A stretch of DNA of 11,693 nucleotides from DATARH01 sp035507475 (lineage in GTDB: Bacteria; Pseudomonadota; Alphaproteobacteria; ATCC43930; CGMCC-115725). The stretch is taken from positions 1 to 11,693 of the forward strand of contig DATJOB010000323.1 of the NCBI GenBank assembly GCA_035507475.1, given 5' to 3'. Below the pieces are notes generated by a model. That model saw nothing but the letters and a program-made list of their open reading frames with translations, was not told where the DNA came from and did not search any database. Every line of letters begins with the position of its first letter. Within the stretch, counting starts at the first letter, position 1. A program made the position numbers and the translations under genes. Shown in pieces: positions 1 to 6,004 of the stretch.

Positions 1-1
1 C

Positions 2-388
2 CAGTTCGGCCGGCCGATCGCCAAGTTCCAGGCGGTGCAGCAGAACCTCGCGGCGCTTGCCGGCGAGGTCGCCGCCGCCAGCGCCGCGGCTGACGGCGCC
101 GCCGAAGCCATCTCCGAGCACGGCATCGCCAGCGACATCACCGCCGCGCAGGTGGCGATCGCCAAACTGCGGGCCGGCGAGGCGGCCGGCACGGGGGCGG
201 CGATCGCCCATCAGGTGCATGGCGCGATGGGCTTCACCTACGAGCACACGCTGCACCATTCGACCCGCCGGCTGTGGGCGTGGCGCGAGGAATTCGGCAA
301 CGAGACGCTGTGGGCCGAGCGGCTCGGCCGCATGGTCGCCGCTGCCGGCGCCGACGAGCTGTGGCCGTTCGTGACCCGCGGCTCGTGA
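2..388 (+). CDS. Acyl-CoA dehydrogenase, C-terminal part (5' end outside window)
   Basis: The frame is open from the first bases of the window to a TGA at 386-388, so only the last ~128 residues are present and the true start lies upstream. The visible piece is the C-terminal all-helical domain of a flavin-dependent acyl-CoA dehydrogenase. It begins with QFGRPIAKFQAVQQ, the conserved stretch whose arginine and glutamine contact FAD across the dimer. It later carries QVHGAMGFTYEH followed by an RR-LW-WREEFGNE tail. Such enzymes oxidise an acyl-CoA to the 2,3-enoyl-CoA and pass electrons to ETF in the cytoplasm. A GTG at position 35 falls inside the conserved motif and is not a credible start. 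A second dehydrogenase follows after 22 bp, suggesting one transcript and possibly a two-subunit enzyme. Family call is firm; the acyl substrate is unknown. Confidence 0.9.
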   Translation, partial: QFGRPIAKFQAVQQNLAALAGEVAAASAAADGAAEAISEHGIASDITAAQVAIAKLRAGEAAGTGAAIAHQVHGAMGFTYEHTLHHSTRRLWAWREEFGNETLWAERLGRMVAAAGADELWPFVTRGS

Positions 389-410
389 CCCCGGGGATTG
401 TGAGGAAGCG

Positions 411-1571
411 ATGAACAATACCTTCCAGTTCGACCCGATCGAGCTGCCGCCGGAATGCCGCGAGCTGCGCCGCGAGGTCCGCGCCTTCCTCAAGCAGGAG
501 ATCGACGCCGGCACGTTCAGCCCGGACGGCAAGCGCGGCGACAATGCTGCGGCGTTCGCCAGGAAGGTCGGCGCGAAGGGCTGGATCGGCATGACCTGGC
601 CCAAGGAATATGGCGGCCACGGGCGCACCCAGCTCGAGCGCTACGTCGTCACCGAGGAGATGCTGGCGCATCGCGCGCCGACCCGCCACTACTCGACCGC
701 CGACCGGCAGTCGGGCCCGGTCATCCTGCGCTACGGGCAGGAAGCGGTGAAGCGCGAGATCATCCCGCGCATCGTCTCGGGCGAGCTCTGCTTCTGCATC
801 GGCCTTTCGGAGCCCAATTCCGGGTCCGACGTGTTCGCCGCCTCGACCCGCGCCACGAAGACCGACGGCGGCTGGCTGGTCAACGGCCGCAAGATCTGGA
901 CCTCGAACGCGCACAATGCCGATTTCATGATCGCGCTGCTGCGCACCTCGAACCCGACCCCGGAGAACCGCCGGCACGGCCTGACGCAATTCCTCGTCGA
1001 CGTGAAGGCGAAGGGGATCACGGTCCGGCCGATCGTCAACTTGACCGGCGCGCACGATTTCAACGAGGTGGTCTTCGACGACGTGTTCGTGCCCGACCTC
1101 AACATGATCGGCGAGGTCGACCAGGCGTGGAAGCAGGCGAGCGCCGAACTCGCCTACGAGCGCAGCGGCCCCGACCGCTGGCTCGAAACGCTGCAGAGCC
1201 TCACCGAGCTGGTGCGCGTCGTCGGCCCCGAGCCGGGCGAGCGCCAGGCCGAGGGCATCGGCCGCCAGGTCGCGCATCTCGCCACGCTGCGGCGCATGTC
1301 GCTGTCGATCGCCGGGATGCTGCAGGCCGGCAAGACGCCCGCCGCCGAGGCCTCGATCGTCAAGGACCTCGGCACCAATTTCGAGCAGGCGCTGCCCGAC
1401 AAGGTGCGGTTGATGGCGCCGGTGCGCGGCGACAGCGCCCCCGACAGCAACGACGACCGCTTCGAGCAGGCGCTCGCCTACACCACGCTGATCGCCCCCA
1501 AGCTCACCATCCAGGGCGGCACGCGCGAGATCCTGCGCGGCATCATCGCGCGCGGCCTGGGCTTGAGGTAA
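411..1571 (+). CDS. Acyl-CoA dehydrogenase
   Basis: A complete 386-residue protein, the usual length for the family. It starts at an ATG preceded by GAGGAA (402-407). The N-terminal helical domain (about 10-125) is followed by the beta domain with the FAD/substrate signature CFCIGLSEPNSGSD (127-140) and GGWLVNGRKIWTSNA (153-167). The C-terminal helical domain ends in IQGGTREILRGIIARGLG (368-385), the typical FAD-contacting tail. Glu250 in AYERSGP sits about where some family members carry the catalytic base; this is inferred by eye, not aligned. The predicted reaction is FAD-dependent alpha,beta-dehydrogenation of an acyl-CoA with ETF as acceptor. The adjacent upstream dehydrogenase and the downstream acyl-CoA synthetase suggest a dedicated catabolic cluster for an unidentified carboxylic acid. 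The stop TAA overlaps the ATG of the small cyclase-like ORF (TAATG). Confidence 0.93.
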   Translation: MNNTFQFDPIELPPECRELRREVRAFLKQEIDAGTFSPDGKRGDNAAAFARKVGAKGWIGMTWPKEYGGHGRTQLERYVVTEEMLAHRAPTRHYSTADRQSGPVILRYGQEAVKREIIPRIVSGELCFCIGLSEPNSGSDVFAASTRATKTDGGWLVNGRKIWTSNAHNADFMIALLRTSNPTPENRRHGLTQFLVDVKAKGITVRPIVNLTGAHDFNEVVFDDVFVPDLNMIGEVDQAWKQASAELAYERSGPDRWLETLQSLTELVRVVGPEPGERQAEGIGRQVAHLATLRRMSLSIAGMLQAGKTPAAEASIVKDLGTNFEQALPDKVRLMAPVRGDSAPDSNDDRFEQALAYTTLIAPKLTIQGGTREILRGIIARGLGLR

Positions 1572-1696
1572 TGCCGGCTTCGGCCAGCTCGGAACAAAGA
1601 AAACTTGCTGCGATTTTGGCGGCTGACGTGGCCAGTTACAGCGCGCTGGCGACTACCGGCAGCATATTCGGCATGACGCACTGGAAGATATTATGA
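1571..1696 (+). pseudogene. Remnant of class III adenylate cyclase, N-terminus only
   Basis: A 41-codon ORF opens at an ATG that shares its A with the preceding gene's TAA stop and ends in TGA. Residues 8-24 (EQRKLAAILAADVASYS) match the start of the catalytic domain in the very numerous Rhizobiales class III adenylate/guanylate cyclases, typically RRLAAILAADVVGYSRLM. The first metal-binding aspartate is the D of AADV. After SYS the similarity stops: the expected RLM-x-ADE-x-GT run is absent, and the remaining residues (ALATTGSIFGMTHWKIL) resemble nothing I recognise. The downstream frames are no better. The bases from about 1600 to 1745 are visibly richer in A and T than the flanking genes. 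I read it as a cyclase gene reduced by deletion; it could still be translated as a short peptide by coupling. It cannot be an active cyclase. Confidence 0.6.
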
Positions 1697-1746
1697 AAGT
1701 GGCGGCTGGACAGTCAGTGGATTGAACCGAAGGAACAGAAAGTTTC

Positions 1747-3882
1747 ATGCCTGACCTTAAGCCCCTGCTTTCCCCGAAGAGCCTGTGCATCGTCGGTGCG
1801 GCGGCCGACGACACGATCCGCGGCCGGCTGACCAAGCAGCTGATCGGTCACGGCTTCGACGGGCCGATCTACCCGGTGACGCGCAGCCAGGGCGAGGTGC
1901 TCGGCCACAAGGCCTACCGCAGCGTCGCCGAGCTTCCCGAACCGGTCGACCTCGCGGTCATCATCGTGCCGGCGGCGCACGTGATCCCGACCGTCGAGCA
2001 ATGCGGCGCCAAGGGCATCCCGGCGGCGGTGGTGATCAGCTCCGGGTTCGGCGAGGAGAAGAGCGAGGAGGCGGCGCGCCGCGACGCCGAGCTGCGCGCG
2101 CTCGCCGAGCGGCTCGACATGGCGATCTGCGGGCCGAATTCGGAGGGGCTCGTCAACCCGCTGCGTCCGCTGGTCGCGACCTTCAGCCCGGTGTTCCACG
2201 ACCCGGCGACGCCGCTCCTGCCCGAGCGCAGCCTGGCGAAGCCGATCGCCGTGTCGTGCCAGTCGGGCGCGCTGACCTTCTCGTTCCTGTCGCGCGGGCA
2301 GCCGCGCCAGCTGCGCTTCACGACGCAGGTCAGCTCGGGCAACCAGACCGTGCTCGAGGCGCATGATTACATCGAGGCCGCTCTCGATGCCGGCGCGGCC
2401 GACATCTTCCTCGTCTATCTCGAAGGCATCCGCCAGCCGGCGCGCTTCCGCGCCGTCGCCGACCGCGCCGCGGCGGAAGGCAAGCCGCTGATCGTCGCCA
2501 AGGTCGGGCGCTCCGAGGCCGGGCGCCGCGCCGCCGCCTCGCATACCGGCGCGCTGGCGCAGTCGGGCGCGATCGACGACGCGCTGTTCCGCCGCCACGG
2601 CATCATCCGCGGCGAGGACCTCGACCACATGCTCGACGTCGCCGCCGCCTTCGCCTTCTGCAAGCTGCCGAAGGGCAACCGTGTCGCGATCGTCACCGGC
2701 TCGGGCGGCAGCGCGGTGTGGATGGCCGACATTCTCGCCGCGCACGGGCTCGAACTGCCGGTGCTGGAGGACGACATCCAGGCGCGGATCATGGCGATGC
2801 TGCCGTCCTACGCCTCGGCGCAGAACCCGATCGACGCGACCGCCCAGGCGATCGGCGAGGTCGGCTACAAGCCGATCGTCGAGCTGGTGCGCCAGTCCGA
2901 GCGCATCGACACGATCCTGCTCATTTCCTCGGTCGCCAACGCGGCGATCGCGCGCAAGCGCGCCGCCGAGCTCGCCGGCGCGGTCGCCGAGACCGCGCTG
3001 CCGATCCTGCTGTGCACCTACACCACCGCGACACCAGAGGCGTTCGCCGCCTTCGCCGATGTCGGCATCCCCTGCTACACCTCGATGCCGAGCTGCGCGC
3101 GGGCGATCAAGGCGCTGGTCGATTACGGCCGGTTCCGCGAGCGGCTGGCGCGGCGCGCGACCGCTGCGGCGGCGAGCGCGTCGCCGGTGCGCGACACCGT
3201 GGCGCAAGCGCTCGCCGCTTCGGGCAAGGTGCTCACCGAGGTCGAGGCCAAGGCGCTGCTCGCCGCCTACGGCGTCGCTCGCGTCGCGGAATTCCTCGCG
3301 ACGAGCGAGACCGACGCGGCCGAGGCGGCCGCCCGGATCGGCGGACCGGTCGCGCTCAAGGTCCAGTCGCCCGACATCGCGCACAAGACAGAGGCCGGCG
3401 CGGTGCTGCTGGGAATCGCCGGCGATGCGGCGGTGCGCGACGGCTACCGGACCGTGCTGGCGCGCGCCAAGGCGGCGCATCCGGAGGCGACGATCGCGGG
3501 TGTGCTGGTCCAGGCGATGGCGAAGTCCGGCCTCGAAACGATCCTCGGCGTCACCCGCGACGCGCTGTTCGGGCCGATGCTGATGGTCGGCCTCGGCGGC
3601 ATCCATGTCGAGGTGCTGAGGGACGTGGCGTTCGCCCCGGTGCCGCTCGATCGCGACGACGCGCTCGCGCTCATCGGCGAGTTGAAGGGCGCGTCGCTGC
3701 TCGATGGGGTGCGCGGCGCCGGACCAGCCGACAAGGAGGCGCTTGCCGCGCTGATCGTCGCGCTGTCGCGCTTCGCCGCCGACCATGCCGACCAGATCGC
3801 CGAGATCGACCTCAACCCGGTCATCGTCCACGCCGCCGGAGCGGGCGTCAGCGTCGTCGACGCGCTGATCGTCAAGCGCTGA
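1747..3882 (+). CDS. NDP-forming acyl-CoA synthetase (acetate--CoA ligase, ADP-forming type), fused alpha-beta
   Basis: A 711-residue protein, the normal size for single-chain ADP-forming acyl-CoA synthetases. An ATG start follows AAGGAA (1730-1735, an 11-nt spacing). Domain order: CoA-binding Rossmann domain (about 5-135, with KSLCIVGAAA and the AAVVISSGFGE strand-turn); succinyl-CoA-ligase-like domains (about 165-460), carrying GRRAAASHTGALAQSG with His266, the likely phospho-histidine; and a C-terminal ATP-grasp domain (about 485-710) with GPVALKVQSPDIAHKTEAG, GGIHVEVLRDVAFAPVPL and the metal-binding EIDLNPVIV. The family interconverts acyl-CoA + ADP + Pi and acid + CoA + ATP. Here it could activate the acid consumed by the two upstream dehydrogenases or conserve energy from their product. 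Which acyl group it uses cannot be read from sequence. It is separated from the dehydrogenase genes by 175 bp holding the cyclase remnant. Confidence 0.93.
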   Translation: MPDLKPLLSPKSLCIVGAAADDTIRGRLTKQLIGHGFDGPIYPVTRSQGEVLGHKAYRSVAELPEPVDLAVIIVPAAHVIPTVEQCGAKGIPAAVVISSGFGEEKSEEAARRDAELRALAERLDMAICGPNSEGLVNPLRPLVATFSPVFHDPATPLLPERSLAKPIAVSCQSGALTFSFLSRGQPRQLRFTTQVSSGNQTVLEAHDYIEAALDAGAADIFLVYLEGIRQPARFRAVADRAAAEGKPLIVAKVGRSEAGRRAAASHTGALAQSGAIDDALFRRHGIIRGEDLDHMLDVAAAFAFCKLPKGNRVAIVTGSGGSAVWMADILAAHGLELPVLEDDIQARIMAMLPSYASAQNPIDATAQAIGEVGYKPIVELVRQSERIDTILLISSVANAAIARKRAAELAGAVAETALPILLCTYTTATPEAFAAFADVGIPCYTSMPSCARAIKALVDYGRFRERLARRATAAAASASPVRDTVAQALAASGKVLTEVEAKALLAAYGVARVAEFLATSETDAAEAAARIGGPVALKVQSPDIAHKTEAGAVLLGIAGDAAVRDGYRTVLARAKAAHPEATIAGVLVQAMAKSGLETILGVTRDALFGPMLMVGLGGIHVEVLRDVAFAPVPLDRDDALALIGELKGASLLDGVRGAGPADKEALAALIVALSRFAADHADQIAEIDLNPVIVHAAGAGVSVVDALIVKR

Positions 3883-3891
3883 CGCGCGTCG

Positions 3892-3918
3892 CCGCGCCGC
3901 GGGGCGTTGACGGCGCGG
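3892..3918. repeat. Inverted repeat after the acyl-CoA synthetase gene
   Basis: CCGCGCCG (3892-3899) and CGGCGCGG (3911-3918) are perfect reverse complements with an 11-nt loop, starting 10 bp after the synthetase stop codon. A second small palindrome follows (GGCC 3920-3923, loop CTTC, GGCC 3928-3931), then ATTT. There is no real T-run, so this is at best a weak terminator or a 3'-end stabilising hairpin. In DNA this GC-rich, short perfect repeats also arise by chance. The rest of the gap to 4004 shows TTGACG at 3907-3912 but no convincing -10 at normal spacing. Confidence 0.3.
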
Positions 3919-4004
3919 AGGCCCTTCGGCCATTTACGTGCTAGGCTGTCGGCAGGTCCGCGCGGCGCGGACGCGACGGGAGCGTGCGAGAGGAGACGAG
4001 AGAG

Positions 4005-4412
4005 ATGAGCGTTCAGGGCATGAACCACTTCACCGTGCTCAGCGACGACCTCGAGGAGACGCGCAAATTCTATTGCGACCTCCTGGGTTTCGAGGTCGGG
4101 GCGCGGCCCAATTTCCGCTTCCCCGGCTTCTGGCTCTATGTCGGCAACGAGCCGATCCTGCATGTCATCCACCGCGAGCAGCTGCAGGAGCACCGCGCCG
4201 GGGTGATCGACCACATGGCGTTCACCGCGACCGACCTGCCGGGAACGGTGGCCAAGCTCGACAAGGCGGGCGTCAAGTGGGAACTGCGCCGCCTGCCGCT
4301 CGAAAGCACGCGCGGCGGGCTGTGGCAGCTGTTCTTTGACGACCCGCATGGCGGCAAGGTCGAGTTCGACTTCGACAAGGCCGAGAAGGCGCCTGCCGGC
4401 TACCAGGCGTAG
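4005..4412 (+). CDS. Glyoxalase/VOC superfamily protein
   Basis: A 135-residue single-domain VOC-fold protein. I chose the ATG at 4005 because AGGAGA (3991-3996) lies 8 nt upstream; an in-frame GTG at 3984 would add only seven residues and place the ribosome site inside the gene. Two beta-alpha-beta-beta-beta modules are visible: MNHFTVLSDDLEETRKFYCDLLGF (N-terminal) and IDHMAFTATDLPGTVAKLDKAG (from about 68). The usual metal positions are filled by His8, probably His53 or nearby in PILHVIH, His70 and Glu120 in DDPHGGKVEFDF, so a divalent-metal enzyme (lyase, isomerase, epimerase or dioxygenase type) is plausible. The exact reaction is unknown. It reads in the same direction as the acyl-CoA genes after a 122-bp gap and may be transcribed separately. 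Confidence 0.88.
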   Translation: MSVQGMNHFTVLSDDLEETRKFYCDLLGFEVGARPNFRFPGFWLYVGNEPILHVIHREQLQEHRAGVIDHMAFTATDLPGTVAKLDKAGVKWELRRLPLESTRGGLWQLFFDDPHGGKVEFDFDKAEKAPAGYQA

Positions 4413-4422
4413 TCGGGACGAC

Positions 4423-4442
4423 GCTGCCGCATCCGCGGCGGC
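4423..4442. terminator. Candidate hairpin terminator between convergent genes (first)
   Basis: GCTGCCGC (4423-4430), loop ATCC, and GCGGCGGC (4435-4442) pair over 8 bp with one G-T wobble. The hairpin lies 10 bp past the VOC stop, where terminators usually sit. Only TT follows on the + strand, so it lacks a proper T-tract. The position between two converging genes is the main argument. Confidence 0.4.
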
Positions 4443-4458
4443 TTGGGCTGGTGCCGAA

Positions 4459-4478
4459 GGCGGCATCGATGTGCCGCC
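4459..4478. terminator. Candidate hairpin terminator between convergent genes (second)
   Basis: GGCGGCA (4459-4465) and TGCCGCC (4472-4478) are perfect reverse complements around a 6-nt loop, 11 bp beyond the stop codon of the minus-strand DUF2461 gene. On the minus strand the stem is followed by TTCGG, not a T-run. Together with the hairpin at 4423-4442 it could act as a bidirectional stop or transcript-end protector. Confidence 0.38.
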
Positions 4479-4489
4479 GCGCTTGATGG

Positions 4490-5242
4490 CTAGAAATCCG
4501 GCTTCGGCAGCGGCCGGGTCGGCATCATCAGGCGCAGCGGCGGCGGCACGTCGTCCGCCTCGGCCGCCCATCCCCATTCGAGGAGCGGGCGCGCCGCCTG
4601 CGCGAAATCGACGATGCGCTCGACGAGATCGGGCGACTGCATCTCGGTGTCGCTCAACGCGGTGTCGGTAAGCACGTTCTTCCAGCACAGATAATCGGCG
4701 AAGGCCGCGCCCTTGGCCGCCTCGAAGCCGCGCGGCAGGCGGCTCAGCCGCTCGTTCTCGCAGGTCAGCGCGCAGCCGCGCGCCGCGAGGCCGTCGGCGA
4801 TCGCCATAAATGCGTCGGGCTCGCCGGCGATCGCCGCGCGCAGCCTGCCGAGCAGCGCCGGCTCGGGGTGCCAGAAGCCGGCGCCGATCATCGACGCGCC
4901 CGGTTCGAGATGGACGTAGAGCAGGCCCGGATCGCCCTTGCCGCCCGAGCGCGTCAGCACCGCGCCCTGGTGCGTCTTGTAGAGCTGCTTGTTCGCCGAG
5001 AAGCGGACGTCGCGGTAGATGCGGAAGATGCCGCGGGCCGGGTCGCCGACGAGCGGCAGGCCGAGCGCCGCGAAGCGCTCGGTCAGCGCCCGCATCAAAA
5101 GCCGCAGCGGCGCCAGCACCTCGTTGTCGTAGACCGCCTTGCGCGGCTTGAACCAGCCCGGCTCGTTGTTGTCGCGCAGCCCGGCGAAAAACGCCAAGCC
5201 GCCGGGCGGGAAGCCGGCGAAGGAGGTGGTCTGCGCGGACAT
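4490..5242 (-). CDS. DUF2461 family protein (TIGR02453-like)
   Basis: A 250-residue protein starting at the only in-frame ATG near the conserved N-terminus (MSAQTTSFAGFPPGGL); the open frame continues upstream into tlyA but without family similarity. It matches the DUF2461 pattern: an N-terminal FxGFPPxxLxFFxxLxxNN segment with WFKPRKAVYDNEVLAP (about 30-45), then GIFRIYRDVRFSANKQLYKTH (71-91), and a middle YVHLEPG-containing region. The biochemical function of the family is unknown. No signal peptide or membrane segment is seen, so it is probably cytoplasmic. It begins 14 bp after the tlyA stop with no recognisable ribosome site, so translation may depend on coupling to tlyA. It is the last gene of the minus-strand run. 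Family assignment is from memory of the motif, not a search. Confidence 0.82.
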   Translation of the reverse strand: MSAQTTSFAGFPPGGLAFFAGLRDNNEPGWFKPRKAVYDNEVLAPLRLLMRALTERFAALGLPLVGDPARGIFRIYRDVRFSANKQLYKTHQGAVLTRSGGKGDPGLLYVHLEPGASMIGAGFWHPEPALLGRLRAAIAGEPDAFMAIADGLAARGCALTCENERLSRLPRGFEAAKGAAFADYLCWKNVLTDTALSDTEMQSPDLVERIVDFAQAARPLLEWGWAAEADDVPPPLRLMMPTRPLPKPDF

Positions 5243-5256
5243 CGGCGCATGATACG

Positions 5257-6003
5257 TCAGGCGCCGGCCGACCGGCGCGCATAGAGCAGGAATTCCTTGT
5301 TGCCGGCCGGCCCGGTGACCGGGCTCTCGACAAGGCCGACGACCGCCCAGCCTTGCGACGCGACCCAGGCGGCGACGGCCTCGCAGACGCGACGATGGAC
5401 GGCGGGGTCGCGCACCACTCCGCCTTTGCCGACGGCCTCGGGGCCGGCCTCGAATTGCGGCTTGACCAGCGCGACGAGGCGGGCTTGCGGCCGGGCCAGC
5501 GCGAGCGCCGCCGGCAGCACCGTCGCCAGCCCGATAAAGCTCGCGTCGCACACCACGAGATCGACCGGCTCGGCAATCTCCGCCGCGCTCAGGTGCCGCG
5601 CGTTGACCCCCTCGTGGACGACGACGCGCGGGTCGTTGCGCAGCGTCCAGGCGAGCTGGCCGCGGCCGACATCGACGGCGTGGACCCGCGCCGCGCCGCG
5701 CGCGAGCAGCACGTCGGTGAAGCCGCCGGTCGAGGCGCCGATGTCGAGCGCGACGAGCCCCGTCGGGTCGATCGCAAAATGGTCGAGCGCATGGGCGAGC
5801 TTGAGGCCGCCGCGCGACACCCAGGGATGGTCACGGCCGCGGACTTCGAGCCCGGCGTCGTCGGCAATCGCCTCGCCGGCCTTGTCGACGCGCCGCTCGC
5901 CGGCATAGACGAGCCCGGCGAGGATCAGCGCCTGTGCGCGCTGGCGGCTCTCGGCGAGGCCGCGCTCGACGAGCAGCTGGTCGGCGCGGCGCTTGGTGGG
6001 CGT
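5257..6003 (-). CDS. tlyA: TlyA family RNA 2'-O-methyltransferase / hemolysin-family protein (non-standard start)
   Basis: The full protein is about 248 residues if initiated at ACG 6003-6001. An S4 RNA-binding domain (about 5-62; RRADQLLVERGLAESRQRAQ and ILAGLVYAGE) precedes an FtsJ-like SAM methyltransferase domain with VSRGGLKL, ALDIGASTGGFTD (about 85-97), VCDASF and LVKPQFEAG. Lys68, Asp153, Lys181 and Glu237 fit the K-D-K-E tetrad of such methyltransferases. Characterised TlyA proteins methylate 16S and/or 23S rRNA riboses. In this frame there is no ATG, GTG or TTG between the upstream stop (6279-6277) and GTG 5820, and starting at 5820 would remove the whole S4 domain. An ACG sits exactly where the family normally starts, 1 bp after the dxs stop. 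It is either an unusual start, a start lost by mutation, or a base error. Confidence 0.88.
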   Translation of the reverse strand, partial: TPTKRRADQLLVERGLAESRQRAQALILAGLVYAGERRVDKAGEAIADDAGLEVRGRDHPWVSRGGLKLAHALDHFAIDPTGLVALDIGASTGGFTDVLLARGAARVHAVDVGRGQLAWTLRNDPRVVVHEGVNARHLSAAEIAEPVDLVVCDASFIGLATVLPAALALARPQARLVALVKPQFEAGPEAVGKGGVVRDPAVHRRVCEAVAAWVASQGWAVVGLVESPVTGPAGNKEFLLYARRSAGA

Positions 6004-6004
6004 G

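Noticed and set aside
93..101. Asn-Ser substitution within the Asp-rich motif of ispA as a sign of inactivity (protein residues 93-101, coded near 8567-8593)
   Set aside because: The three essential aspartates of the first motif (93, 94, 99) and those of the second motif are intact; the variation lies in tolerated positions.
1714..3933. 739-codon open frame on the minus strand opposite the acyl-CoA synthetase gene
   Set aside because: Its translation is a monotonous Arg/Asp/Ala/His-rich string with no family motifs; it is the antisense shadow expected in very GC-rich coding DNA, and the + strand gene is unambiguous.
3907..3950. Possible sigma-70 promoter (TTGACG at 3907-3912) upstream of the VOC gene
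   Set aside because: No acceptable -10 box lies 16-18 bp downstream; TAGGCT at 3942 is too far away. The 122-bp gap may hold a promoter, but I cannot place it.
3444..5576. 710-codon minus-strand frame spanning DUF2461, the convergent gap and the VOC gene
   Set aside because: It runs out of frame through recognised genes on both strands and has no coherent domain content.
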